This document shows, piece by piece, positions 37,163 to 48,650 of a DNA stretch of 64,000 bases (positions within the stretch are counted from its first letter, which is position 1; each line of letters begins with the position of its first letter). The position numbers and the translations under genes are program-made. This DNA comes from Triglochin maritima (lineage: Eukaryota > Streptophyta > Magnoliopsida > Alismatales > Juncaginaceae). The stretch covers positions 25,441,493-25,505,492 of the forward strand of contig OY821793.1 in assembly GCA_963682175.1 (NCBI GenBank). The letters run 5' to 3'. Under the pieces are notes generated by a model. It saw only the letters and a program-made list of their open reading frames with translations, had not been told where the DNA came from and ran no database searches.

Positions 37163-38425
37163 CAGAGTACAAAAGACCATAGAAGAATACCAAATTGATT
37201 TAAGACCTGAGAATTTTAAAATGATCCAGGTTATTTATTCTTGATTTTGTGTTTGTAGTTGATGGCTGGTGGCGAAAGTTGATTTTCTGGCGTAACATCT
37301 CTTGTTTTAGGAATATTCCACGTTACTTGAGGGTGTTGTGGTTTTCAGGTTTGCAGGGTAATAAGTCGTATTTTGTTATGGCGTGAGAATGTAATAAGAG
37401 GCCAATTTCGGCAAACAGAGAAGAATTCCAGAAAATTGTAAGCTTGTGAACCGCAATAAGGATGTTTGGTCTTCTCAACATCATGTCAGATAGTATTTAG
37501 TTAAATGCTCAACAATATCAGAATAATCAAATGAATCTCCTCATTTACACAAATTGTAACAAAAAAACCAACACATAAAAAATTAATTTTAATTTGACTT
37601 AAAATACAAGTACTTGTACAAATTCGTAGAAGATTGGAAAAAAACATGACCTTCACTAATTTTCTTAAAATTGCCACTATCCCTCCTGAAGTTGGACCAC
37701 CATAGGTGCCTAGTTGCAGCAGTTACGGTTGTTAATCGAGCTGAATTCGAGTTCGTGTTCAATAAGTAGAAATTTTTTATGTCAAACTTGAACGATATCA
37801 AGTTTTATTGTTTTAACTTGAATTTTAGTCGAATTTGAGCTGGTTTTGTTGTTTAACTTGTGCAAATTCACATGGCCTTCGGAATACGAGGAATCACGGA
37901 AAAAATGTTCAAGATTTCCCAGAGACTTTGTCGGAGCTGAGATAATGTAAAAATACGTTGGTGAAAGAAAAAATGTTATAGAAACATAAATAATAAGTGA
38001 CAAAAAATTCCAACACGATAAATGGTGGACTTTTGGAGAAACATATACGTCGACAAAGATTTCCAAATTCCAACACGATAAATGGAGAAACATATCCAAA
38101 GATCTCCAACACGATAAATAATTTCAATTTCAACTTTCAAGTTCAACAAATATATTTTCAACACCTACTGTGTATCCCAGGTGATTCATGCATCTCATCT
38201 CATAATAACTTGTAATAGATGAAGTGAGGATATGCATCTACCTAATAACCAAGTTAAATATAACTAGAAAAATGTAGACATTTTCCACAAAAAGGTGACA
38301 AAAAATCAATACCTACATCATTTAGGACATTTATTTATATATTATAATTAGTCAAACAAAACCAAAATTCAAGTACGAATATGTTGTCCGGAGACATTCC
38401 ATTACGCCGGACGAACCCGAGGAAG
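37163..38425. repeat. Intergenic region with a short tandem repeat
   Basis: The left part should be the 3' UTR of the SLH-domain gene. At about 38007-38125 the phrase CCAACACGATAAATGG occurs three times, in units of about 57 and 42 bp that include GGAGAAACATAT(A/C)C. No gene is recognised otherwise. Confidence 0.6.
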
Positions 38426-40440
38426 ATGGAGATTGAAGGCGAATCGCGTCCGGCGGCGGACCTCCTCGAGGCGCTGGAGGTTGTCGAGAGAGATTCCGCC
38501 GCCGTTGCCGGTAGCTTCGCGTCTCTCGTTTCCTCCCTCCGATCCGCTCTCTCTCAGGTCCCCCAAATCCACTCCTGGGATATCAATATTTGTGCGTCAT
38601 TTTGATTATCAATTTTTTTCTCAGAGTCAGTTCCGAAAGAGCATGAAAATTTTAGGTTCTCGGAAATCCAAATCTTCTGAAAATTGGTTACCAAGTTTTA
38701 ATCATTGGATTTGGAGGTGATTATGGCCTTTGTGCACTTGAGAGTGGAGAATATGGAGGATCATGTAAATTCTTCGATGTTTTTATCATTTTCTTGTGAG
38801 AAAAAACCCACCAAAATTGGAGGAAACTATTCCTTAGTAAGCTTACGGTATAGGCCGCGTCAAATTGAACTGATGAATAATTTTATTGTTAGAACTGAAG
38901 TTTGGAGAATTGATTATTGAACATAGTTCATAATTTTGTGGAATTTTAGAATCAAAGTTTTTTTTTTTTTTTGGAGTGAGAGATATCGGCGGTACTTCAT
39001 ACGGAGTGGAATTTGCAGGAAGGTTTAAAGTGCATCTTATAATGATTGCTTTGTGTAAATTTTAGCATGTCTTTTGTAGGCAAGCAGTAATTCTGTAGAA
39101 CACATGCGATGCTTCAATGATGTTGCTGGTCACCTGCAAGAATCTGGTAAGAAATCTTTCCTATACTCTACTAAAACACATAGCCTTTATGTGTGACACG
39201 GTGATGGACAACTACCTCCATTAGAAGTAAGCAGAAAAGATGGTGTCCTTTTGTGGTGTATGTCTTTTTCATCCAATAAAAGCGATCTGATTACCAATGT
39301 TATAATATTTGTCTCTTACTGTTTTCCCTCTGTCTCTCATGCAGTGCTTGATGCAGCAAACAAGGGAAACCGATACATAAATTCGTGCCTTAGGTTATTT
39401 TTACTTTCTCATTTACCTTTGGCAGTGGACTTATATAAGAAAATAATGAACAACTTATAACTTATATTGGACATTTCTAATGAAATAAAATGAAATGGTG
39501 CTTGAGTATCATGAATCCACAAGTAATGCTACTTTTTCTAAGGTTCTCTTTCCAACTACTAGCATGTACCGTCTTTGATGGGCTGATGGCCTCACTCTAG
39601 CATTCACACTCACATTCCTGGAATTCTTTTTCCTGTCAAATTTCATAATTTACCCATTTTCACTAACATTGAGCCTCTAGAGTCTATCTAAACCAAAGTA
39701 ATGGCATCAGATTACCTTGTTATGTACGTTTTCTCCCATGATATTTAGTATTGTTATGTTAGAGAAGTATCTCCTTGCTTCTTAGGGAATAAACAAATAA
39801 AGTGTTAATACACTTTCTTCTAGTCACTTTCCGTTTTGAGTGATTCTCACCATACTGTTATTTAGACTATTTATGTTTTGCAGATTGAATGAAGAAATGA
39901 AAAGCATGGAGAGTCTTGCAATGCAATTGTATCCTCAATCCTCATTCTTTACCTAATACTTTGCTATATTAAAAAAAGATGGAATCTGCTGATACATCAA
40001 CCTTTGATGAAAGCTCCCTGATAATGATGTTATTAGCTTGGTATATATAAATAATTTAGATTTTAGAATTTAAGTTCCTCACTCCTTGCGTAATATTTTG
40101 CCATATTAAAAAAACATTGGAAGTCGTAGATATATCAAGCTAGGAAGAAAATAAGCTCCCTGTAAATGATATTATCAACTTGGTAAATATTAAAAAATAG
40201 AAGAGATTTGAATTTAGAACTTAAGTGGATTATTCCATCTCAATTTTAAGTTGTTATGAGCTTGGTTGTATGGAAGTCTCTCACTGGCTATAGAGATATT
40301 TGGGAGGTGCAAATTGCAACTATCATAAAAAATCGGAATATATTATGCTCCTTAATTCTTGATTCGCCAACTACAGAAAGGTTTTGCGGAGGAATGTAGA
40401 TGCTCTTGAGTTGGCAGTAAACAAAGTAGTAGATATCTAA
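38426..40440 (+). CDS. Small coiled-coil protein, tentatively BORCS6-like
   Basis: Five exons: 38426-38557, 39080-39146, 39345-39393, 39884-39928, 40377-40440; 357 nt, 118 aa, all GT-AG. The protein starts MEIEGESRPAADLLEALEVV and contains LRSALSQASSNSVEHMRCFN, DAANKGNRYINSCLRLNEEM and LKVLRRNVDALELAVNKVVD. It is helical and heptad-like throughout, with no membrane segment. The pattern recalls the BORCS6 (DUF2365) subunit of the BORC lysosome-positioning complex; this assignment is from memory and tentative. An upstream in-frame ATG at 38381 would add 15 residues; the second ATG was chosen because the extension is Arg/Pro-rich and unlike the rest. Confidence 0.72.
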
Positions 40441-42971
40441 ATTTTACAAGGTCTGCAAAGTTCTTTACAAATACAACTTTTCAGGTATGTTTTGTTTTGC
40501 TTATTTAGATTGCTAATGTCATTGACAAATGAGAATGGAGTTTATCAAAATTTAGATGGAGTTTTTCATGTTCGTCTACAATGCACAATGGGTTCATCAA
40601 ATCAAGACCACAACATTCAGTCATTTCTCTCCAAGTCTCCAACACATTACTAGTACTTGTCCTTTATTATTTCTATCGCCTTTCTTGCGACGTGGTTGAA
40701 ATCAACTCACATCTTCCTAACACAGGCTAAAATGCAATTTAGCTGAGTAAAATGTAATGTGTTTTTCTTGTGAGGCACCACTTTTAATAAACCATTGATT
40801 AACCTTTATATATAACCCTGTCCACACTGCATGTTGTGTTCTTGTTAGAATGCCTCTGAAAGGGGGGAAAGAGAGTGTAAACAAGGCTCGTTTATGTTCA
40901 AGAATGCTTCACTTCATATGTTATCTTTATTTTTGAATCACTAGGCTTCATGGGTCGTGGTAAAATTGAAGTTGACAACATAAAAAAATCGATTTGTCTA
41001 CTACTTGCTGACCTAGTTTCTGGCAGGCGATGCTTGTTTAAACTTTCTAGCTTGTGACATCCGGTGTTCTGTCGTATCTCATGCAAGAAGCTCCTTCAAC
41101 CAGTGAAACCTCAAGAGAGTTATGTGAGAAATGCTGTTTTCATCAAAAAGAAGTAATAGGCATGCTGCCTTTGAGCCCCACCATCGCTCAGTTTGATATT
41201 GATCCACTGATATTTCTGGTCTGTACAAACAGAATTTCAGATGTTTAAGTGGATCGTCAATACCGATCCCAAATCTATTACAACCTCTGATGTTGGAAAG
41301 AAGTCACACTTAAACGAGCGTTCGTGTGCTCATGTTTGCATGTGTGTTTTGGTGTCATCACTGTTAGCTGCTATTGATGTGGATGTTTGTCTCCAAGGTA
41401 GGATGTATAGTTCAAACAGAAACTAGAGGAAAAAATAGCTGGCAGATTAAAATCAAAAACAGCTCGATCATCTAGCTTGTTGGGTTACCACTTGGGAGTC
41501 TGTGTAATTCGCTTGTAATCTTGAAGAGACAATTGGCAAAAGGTCAATCATTACTCGAATTACTCAAGAGAATCAGACCTTGAGGGTTGATGGAACAAAT
41601 ATTTGCCATTATTACCACAATGAATGGACACCACAGTTCATTACAAAGTTGCCCACAACATATAAATTTCCGTTAAATCACTAGTTACAAAGAAAAAATT
41701 ACGCTATTTTTATTCTTCTTTGTTTCTGCAACCTAATTTAGTAACAAAACTACAATTGCTGCCTCCAAACTCATCTAGGATAAATCACCTTTTGACCGTC
41801 AAAGCAATTCAAAAGCTTCTAACATTCTGTCTCAGCACCTTCAATATATATCTCATCGTACTTCAGTTTTGCTTCAAGCAAATCTCATATGAACGCATCA
41901 AGTTTCCCCTGCTTGCTGTAGCAGTTGATGAGTGAAATCAGACAGCTAATACTATCATTGCTATGTTTGCCACATTCCTGAATCCTGATGAGACTAAATG
42001 AAGTTCAATAAACAAATGAAGTCTCATTTGCCCTGTATACCCGCGCATTGTAGGGGAAAGAATGCCAATGTTTTTACCTCTCCAATGCAAAGGAAACAAC
42101 TCAAACTATACTGGTAGACCACACTTGGGCCTCGAGCACTTTAGCAACCGATTTCTTCTAATTCGATCTTTCGCTCTTCTATTGTTGTTAGACTGATTTC
42201 GGGCCCAAGAACCGGCTCATTGTCCGCTAGAAGTTGGATCTTGCTTCACGCCCTCTCCTATAAAAGCTCCACATTTTAAGAAAGGTTGATCATGCAGAAT
42301 ATCACTTGATTCTTCAATACCCACCTCTGGATTAGTTCGGCCTGCAAACCAAAAACAATGACACAACCACTCTGCATACGTTTAAAAAAAATTAGGTATT
42401 ACATCTATTGCCTTAAATATAAACATCAAGGCATGTCCTCAATGTTATAAACGCTCTATGTATATATTTAATAAATTTTAAATATTTTAAATACTACATA
42501 TGTATTCTTCAATAAAAAAACATCAAGGCATGTCCTCACTGTTCCTACTACTCACTCATTACGTGGTTAAATTCAAGCTAGTCTCTGCATCTATTCTGAA
42601 AGTTGGACGGTTGTTTGAATTTGTAAGTTTTGAGGCACATAAATGGAATTACTTGTCTAAATCTGCATCTACTAGAAAAACATCCCAACTCATAAACATA
42701 AACAAGGTTTCGGCTAGCAAATGAGCATATGTATACCTGATACAATATGTGGGTGGATCTGAAGAAAGACACACGATCAACATTAATTTTAATTGGTAAA
42801 AACAAACTCACCTTTGCCGAAACATAGCATCAATCTCTGCCTTTGGTGCTTCAAACCAGTGCCGGAATCCACAGTTATGAGGTGCATATCATCATACGAT
42901 TCCAAAGAAAGATCAGGAATTACCAGATAATCAATTCAAAGACTCAAGAAACCTTGCTGGGTATTGACATC
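40441..42971. other. Intergenic region, about 2.5 kb
   Basis: Probably contains the 3' UTR of the coiled-coil gene and, on the right, the 3' UTR of the PPR gene on the other strand. A 22-bp near-identical direct repeat, CATCAAGGCATGTCCTCA(A/C)TGTT, lies at about 42424 and 42520. No convincing coding exon or RNA gene was found. Confidence 0.45.
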
Positions 42972-45872
42972 TTAAGACTTCCTGCTTTTTTTCTTAAAAA
43001 ATCTATTTAGCAAAGTCTTGGCTGATTCTTTCTTTCCCGGACTTGCGAATACACCACTAATGTATTCGAGAGTGCTTTCGGCTGGAGTTAACCCTCTCTC
43101 AATCATCTCTTCCAGCAACCTTTTTACTTCTGCTACTTTCGATATCCTCAACCATCCATATATTAGTATGTCATATGTTGAAGAATTTGGTGTCACGCCC
43201 CTCTTGTGCATCTCGTTTAATAATTCAGCTGCTTGTATCATCTTTCCATCCTTCACGAAACTCGCAATGAGTGCATTGTATGTGCCAACATGAGGAAGAA
43301 AACCTCTTCTGACCATATCACAGTAGAGCCTGAGGGACTCCTGCTTGTTATTGTTTTTTGCGTAACCCGATACCAAAATGTTATATGTGACTGCATCAGG
43401 GATCACTACCCTCTTATGCATTTCAAGCATCAGTTCATCGACCTCATCCATCAAGCCACGAGCTAATAATCCTTCCAACAATGTGTTGTAAGTGGAAAGA
43501 TTTGGGCGAAGCCCCTCTTCCAACAGTTGGGAATACATAGAACATGCCTTTTTTATAAGACCACCTTTACAGTATCCAAGAATAAGGTAGTTATAAGTTA
43601 CTATATCTGCTGGAATACCACTAACCAACATTTTCTCCAGAACTGAGGTAGCCCTTCTCGTCATCCTAATCATGCACAGGGTACGTATAAGTTCATTATA
43701 AACAGATAGGTTGGGGATAAGGCCCATTGATATCAACACCTCGTGCATGTGAAAGATAAGGTTTGCATTCTCATGTTTCGAACATGCCCTCATAACCTTT
43801 CTATATGTCGAGAGCTCTGGACGAAAACCCGCAACCATCATTTCATTCATTACATCGACCACCTTATTCAAATCTTGAGCATCACAAAGTCCTATAAGTA
43901 ATGCACTGTAAGTTGCCATGTTGGGCATAACTCCAGCACTTGTCATTTCGTCCTTTAATTTTACAGCATCACTGATCTCTCCAAATTTACAGCGAGCATT
44001 TATCAATGTGTTGTAAGTAGCATGATCTGAAGTTAATCCCATTTCTTTCATTTCGTTAAAGAAGGATAGGGCTTGGTCATGCTTGCCTACCATACAGAGA
44101 CCATTTATGATGACATTATACATGCAAACATCAGGCTGAATTTTCTTATTCATCATTTCCTCAGCAATTTTCAGAGCAGAAGATACATCACCCTTCTTAA
44201 AAAGACCATCCATAAGAGAAGTGTAGTTTAGACGGTCCGCCAACAAGCCCTGCTCCGTCATCTCCATAAATAGCCTTTCAGCTTCACCCATTTTTTTGTG
44301 CTTTCGCAAACCATTAAACAAAACATCCAGCATGTAATTATTGGGTTTCACACCTTCATTTGTCATTTTCTCATACATTTGAAAGGCCAGGTCTTCTCTA
44401 CCAAATTTAAAGAAGGCCTTGATCACGGGAGTATATGTGTAGACACTGGGTGAAATGTTTCTCTCAGTCATCATCCTCATAACTTCAACAGCATCAAAAA
44501 CTAATCCCATTTTACAGTACCCATTAATGATAGACGAGAAAGTTACAACGTTGGGGTTCACACCACTTTGTTCCATTTCTTTCAGTGCTAGATTAGTCCC
44601 TTCTACGTCTCCTGCTTTGCAGCGCCCGTCAATTAATGTGGAATAAGCGATACAATTAGGGGCAAACCGTTGAACCTCTGAAATCATATTAAATGTTCTC
44701 TCTGCTTCACTAACTCTCCCCATTTTAAAGAACAAATCCATTAAAATACAGTAAGAAACCATATCACACACTATGCCACGGACAAGCATCTCACGGAAAA
44801 GGACAAGCGCTTCTGAACCCTTTCTAGCTCTCAAGAATGAGTTAATCACGGTGGTGTAAGAAACATGATTGGGAGGAACTCCCATCTCCTCCATCTCCCT
44901 GAAAAGTAGATACACATCGTGATATCTATTATTCTTACAAAGTCCCTCAATAAGCGAACTATATGTAACAACATCGGGCAAAATCCCACCTTCAACCATC
45001 TCCTGATACAACGAGAGTGCACCATCAAGTCCGCCACGCCTACAATACTCCCCGATAAAAGTAGTGTGAGTAACCACATTCGGCTTCAAACCCTCCGAAT
45101 TCTCCTTCAAAACCTCACTCGCAGCCTCAAACTCTCCGACCCCACAATACCCACTAATCAAGGTATTACAAGTCACAATATCCGGCGAAACCTCCACTTT
45201 CCTCATTTCCTCCACCAACCTGACCGCCCTATCCATCAACCCAACCTTACAATAACCATTAATCAAAGTATTAAACCCAACCACATCCCTCTCCACACTT
45301 CCTCTTCCCAACATCTCCATCAAAGCTTCCGCCTTTTTGACCAACCCAATTCTACACAATCCCTTAACCAACACATTACAACTAACCGTATCAACCCCAA
45401 TTCCCCTCTTAACCATCTCAGACACCATCCCCACCCCCAACTCCCCCAACCCCTCCTCCCCAAACCCCCAAATAACACTATTATACCCAACCGAATCGGC
45501 AATCTCACCCTCCCTAAGCATTTTCACCGCAGAATTCAACCGACCCATTTTGCAGAAGGCGTGAATTACCACATTGTGCGCGGAAAGATCGAATCTTGGC
45601 GACGAATTCCGCATGTCGGAGTAGACGCAGGGGACGAACGCGACGAGGCCGGCGGAGTTGAAAGCAGAGAGGAGGCGGGTCCAGAGGGGAGGGGAGGGGT
45701 CGAGGCGGAGGTGCCGCATCCGGAGGAAGGTGGCGGAGGCGTCCGTGAGGCGGCGGCATCGGAGGTAGGCGGAGATTAGGGTGCAGAAGAAGGTAGCGTG
45801 GAGGTGGGATTTGGGGAATTTGGGGGCTTTAGGATTTTGGATTGGGAGGTTTGGGGGTTTTGGAGGTTCCAT
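42972..45872 (-). CDS. P-type pentatricopeptide repeat protein (At5g14770-like)
   Basis: A single 966-codon exon. From about residue 95 to 930 it is made of some two dozen 35-residue PPR units with the P-type signature, for example DVVGFNTLINGYCKVGLMDR, VTYSSLIEGLCKNNRYHDVY and ATYNTLINARCKFGEISDAV. It ends SAKTLLNRFFKKKSRKS. There is no E, DYW or SMR domain. Such proteins bind RNA base by base in mitochondria or plastids and act in RNA stability, splicing or translation. The closest pattern I recall is Arabidopsis At5g14770, including the Lys-rich tail. The N-terminus is not a clear presequence, so an upstream start or exon cannot be excluded. GC content is higher near the 5' end. A (CCTAAA)5 run lies 150 bp upstream of the ATG. 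Confidence 0.92.
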   Translation of the reverse strand: MEPPKPPNLPIQNPKAPKFPKSHLHATFFCTLISAYLRCRRLTDASATFLRMRHLRLDPSPPLWTRLLSAFNSAGLVAFVPCVYSDMRNSSPRFDLSAHNVVIHAFCKMGRLNSAVKMLREGEIADSVGYNSVIWGFGEEGLGELGVGMVSEMVKRGIGVDTVSCNVLVKGLCRIGLVKKAEALMEMLGRGSVERDVVGFNTLINGYCKVGLMDRAVRLVEEMRKVEVSPDIVTCNTLISGYCGVGEFEAASEVLKENSEGLKPNVVTHTTFIGEYCRRGGLDGALSLYQEMVEGGILPDVVTYSSLIEGLCKNNRYHDVYLLFREMEEMGVPPNHVSYTTVINSFLRARKGSEALVLFREMLVRGIVCDMVSYCILMDLFFKMGRVSEAERTFNMISEVQRFAPNCIAYSTLIDGRCKAGDVEGTNLALKEMEQSGVNPNVVTFSSIINGYCKMGLVFDAVEVMRMMTERNISPSVYTYTPVIKAFFKFGREDLAFQMYEKMTNEGVKPNNYMLDVLFNGLRKHKKMGEAERLFMEMTEQGLLADRLNYTSLMDGLFKKGDVSSALKIAEEMMNKKIQPDVCMYNVIINGLCMVGKHDQALSFFNEMKEMGLTSDHATYNTLINARCKFGEISDAVKLKDEMTSAGVMPNMATYSALLIGLCDAQDLNKVVDVMNEMMVAGFRPELSTYRKVMRACSKHENANLIFHMHEVLISMGLIPNLSVYNELIRTLCMIRMTRRATSVLEKMLVSGIPADIVTYNYLILGYCKGGLIKKACSMYSQLLEEGLRPNLSTYNTLLEGLLARGLMDEVDELMLEMHKRVVIPDAVTYNILVSGYAKNNNKQESLRLYCDMVRRGFLPHVGTYNALIASFVKDGKMIQAAELLNEMHKRGVTPNSSTYDILIYGWLRISKVAEVKRLLEEMIERGLTPAESTLEYISGVFASPGKKESAKTLLNRFFKKKSRKS

Positions 45873-46025
45873 TTGGTGAGTGAGGAGGGAGTGAGCGAGC
45901 GACTGATGGTCCCAAACCCGAAGTAGGGAAGTTTGAATCTGTTTTTATACCATTACACTGTGATTAGTACTTAGGTTAGTATAACAGGAAAGTTTACAAC
46001 TTCACTTCTTCAATCTCTCTTGGAA

Positions 46026-46055
46026 CCTAAACCTAAACCTAAACCTAAACCTAAA
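46026..46055 (+). repeat. Interstitial telomere-like run (CCTAAA)5
   Basis: Five perfect copies of CCTAAA, one base shorter than the plant telomere unit CCCTAAA. It lies 150-180 bp upstream of the PPR gene start. On the gene's strand it reads (TTTAGG)5, similar to but not the same as the telo-box AAACCCTAA found in many plant housekeeping promoters. Confidence 0.85.
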
Positions 46056-46616
46056 CGTGTGATGATTTTTCCTCATTTTGAAGTAAAAACTAAAAAATGT
46101 GAAAAATTACTTTGAGTACATTTTAAAGTCTTGAAAGTACTTGTGGAACATTTAACGTTCTTTACATATTATTTTTTAAGAGTCAGATACTCAAATTCAT
46201 ACAAGTGGGGAACAATGTCCAAAAATAAGTACATGACAACAACCCAACCTTCCTATAAGTAGTGAAGCCAATATCATTTCTAAACGTTCACAACTTAACC
46301 TGTCCAAACCATGAAACAAGCAGAAGCAAACCACAGATGGCCTTCAATTCTTGCCACTTAATAATACAATATGAGGTTAAACCAAATATTACAAACCACA
46401 AACAAATGGGGACTGCGGGTAATAAATTTATCCGTGTATCACCACCACAAGGGAGCCCAATGCAGACCACCCCTCTAGCATTCTTTCTTTCTTTTTCTTG
46501 GTTTTTTTCAACCATATATACATCAAAATTAACAGTGATTAAACTTTCATTCTACTGAAATGTACATCACTAAACATAGAGGAGCCAACAGTATATGTAC
46601 ATGGAACAATTTTGTT

Positions 46617-47747
46617 TTACCAGAAACTGTCATCAGTTGCTATAGATGTAGATGGATAATGCTCCTCTTCCTCCATTTCAACTTCTGGTTCTTCTGATCC
46701 AAATTCCATAGATTCAATAGCCGCAAGGTTCTTTAAGTCAACTATAGACAGCTCACTGAGGCGACGGATGACTAAATCAGCCGCGCTGAGCTCATATAAT
46801 GGATGCTTGCTTGCAACCGCCACGCACTTTATACGGGCGTCATGTGCAGCCTCAACTGATGAGTTTGAATTGCCAAACAAAATGCACCTCTCGGGTATCA
46901 TGTTAAGCTGTTGTGTTGCGTATATGAACATCTCTGGATCGGGCTTGCCTCTGTAAACATCTTCGGCCGCCACAATTGCATTAAATGAACCCTCAAGACC
47001 GACCGCTTCAACGGCTTCTTCGATGATTTCCCTCGGCTTTGTGGTAGCCACGGCAACTGGTATCTTGTGGTTTGCGAGAGTGCTCAGAAATTCTTCTGAC
47101 CCCGACCGGAGCTGACAAAACCCTCCGTGGAGGCTCTTGTATATTTGCCTTTTCCTACTCGCCAATCTTCGGATCTCCGAGGGGTCCCTCGACCAGCATA
47201 GAATCTCTGAGATCGCTTGCTCATTCTTCATCCCTTCAATCCTTTTCAAAACAAAGGTGGGCGGAGGTGATTTGCCTTCTTCGTCCGACAAAGCCAACCA
47301 TGCTTGCTTCTCTAATCTCGAATCATCTTCAACAATCACACCTTCCCATTCAAAAATGACACCCAGCCAACCGCATCCCATTCGCTCCTGCCTAAGCAAA
47401 GGGTTATGGAGACCTGGGTCGTCGGCCTTGTTGTGGGGTGGAAACCACCTTTTGGTGTTGACTCCCGCATCGACCGCATATCTCCAGTCACGAGGAATAC
47501 TTTTGTTGTCTCTAGGCGAATACGCCTCCTTGGTGAGCTCAGCTGCTAAGCCTCTAACCGTCATAGGAACTTGATGGGTCAAAGTTCGTGCCTTTCGGAT
47601 GACGACGAGTTGTTGGCCCGTAAAATTGGTGGTGAAAACAACATGGCTAGAATTAGCCCGTCGCTTGCAGGAAACATCCTTGTGGGATATGCGGGTGAGA
47701 ACTTGATGCCCAAAGACAGACGTGGTGGTCGCAATTGTTTCAGCCAT
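46617..47747 (-). CDS. PYRP2: Plastid HAD phosphatase, riboflavin pathway (PYRP2 type)
   Basis: Single coding exon, 376 aa. It starts MAETIATTTSVFGHQVLTRI, a transit-peptide-like region, then has the family-specific block KRWFPPHNKADDPGLHNPLL with RQERMGCGWLGVIFEWEGV. Arabidopsis At4g11570 (PyrP2), shown to dephosphorylate the 5-amino-6-(5-phospho-D-ribitylamino)uracil intermediate, has the same architecture and length. HAD motifs: motif I at 132-137 reads FEWEGV (usual DxDG, so Glu133 and Glu135 replace both Asp); motif II VATTKP near 233-238; motif III Lys268 in YRGKPDPEMF; motif IV FGNSNSSVEAA at 291-301, where the usual acidic pair is absent. The C-terminus is Glu-rich (VEMEEEEHYP). A 5' UTR intron is probable (see the separate entry). 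Confidence 0.9.
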   Translation of the reverse strand: MAETIATTTSVFGHQVLTRISHKDVSCKRRANSSHVVFTTNFTGQQLVVIRKARTLTHQVPMTVRGLAAELTKEAYSPRDNKSIPRDWRYAVDAGVNTKRWFPPHNKADDPGLHNPLLRQERMGCGWLGVIFEWEGVIVEDDSRLEKQAWLALSDEEGKSPPPTFVLKRIEGMKNEQAISEILCWSRDPSEIRRLASRKRQIYKSLHGGFCQLRSGSEEFLSTLANHKIPVAVATTKPREIIEEAVEAVGLEGSFNAIVAAEDVYRGKPDPEMFIYATQQLNMIPERCILFGNSNSSVEAAHDARIKCVAVASKHPLYELSAADLVIRRLSELSIVDLKNLAAIESMEFGSEEPEVEMEEEEHYPSTSIATDDSFW

Positions 47748-48650
47748 TGTTAATTATGGGCCAAACCAAACAGCACAAGCAAATCAGAACCAGAAGTTGG
47801 TGAGAAAAATTCAAGCTTTGTCCTACTTCTTCTGTACAGGTTGGGTTTCCTCCAGTTTACTCAAATCCTATCAAAATATTAAAGGGAAAAATGTGAATCA
47901 AACAATATGGGACATATATTTGATAGATCGGAAATTGAAGAGAGAGAAAAGAATCAATTTGTAATGATGAAGACAGATACTAAAACTCAAACAGAGAAAC
48001 ACTTGATGAATAAACAAGTTGGTGTGGATTAATCAGCTTTCATGAGCTCGTAAATCATCAATTCCAGCTAGAGAGAAAAAAATCAGCTAATAATTTATAA
48101 TAATTTTTTTAAAAATATAAGAACTTTTATCACCTCGTGAACATAAAAAATACCAAAACCTGAATCACATGTGAGGAGGAGCTAACAAAAGCTGCCCTCA
48201 ATTCCAAAATAAAAACAAAAAATCCCAACTTTTCCTCAAAAACCATAACCCAAAATCCCAAAAGCACCCATCAAACCCCCAAATTGACACCGACCCAATA
48301 CCCGAAATCAATCCAAAACCCGAAATCAAGCAAAACCCACGTCAAATCAAGCCCAACCGACCCCCAAAACTCACCCTGGAGGCTTCGGGAGGAGCAAAAA
48401 AGGCGAGATTTTCACGGGCTAAAAGGGCGGAATCGGTGGATGGAAGTGAGTGGGGACTGGGGAGGATAAGATTGATGGAGTAAAAGAGGAGAGAAATTGG
48501 GAGGGAGAAATCGATCGATCGATCGCTTACGGTGGAGACTGGAATGTGAGGTCGGGAAAGACCCCAATTGGTTTGGGTTTCGGAATCTGACCGGAGACAC
48601 AACAGTCTTCTGTTCCAACTGAATGTCTTCTTATATCTCACACCACATCT
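47748..48650 (-). promoter_or_regulatory. Probable 5' UTR intron and first exon of the PYRP2-type gene
   Basis: On the minus strand a GC-rich leader (about 48650-48375) ends CCAGG|GTGAG (donor at 48374). A pyrimidine-rich stretch ends CCTGTACAG near 47846, followed by an ATG-free leader to the start codon at 47747. This fits a 5' UTR intron of about 0.5 kb. A (ATCG)4-type run lies at about 48511-48528. Inferred from splice consensus only. Confidence 0.5.

Noticed and set aside
44919..45779. 286-codon open frame on the plus strand
   Set aside because: It is the exact antisense of the PPR gene. Repeated Pro/Thr/Ile/Asn-rich text comes from reading PPR codons backwards.
48284..48641. Short frames around the PYRP2 leader
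   Set aside because: They fall in the inferred 5' UTR exon and intron of the minus-strand gene and show no domain.
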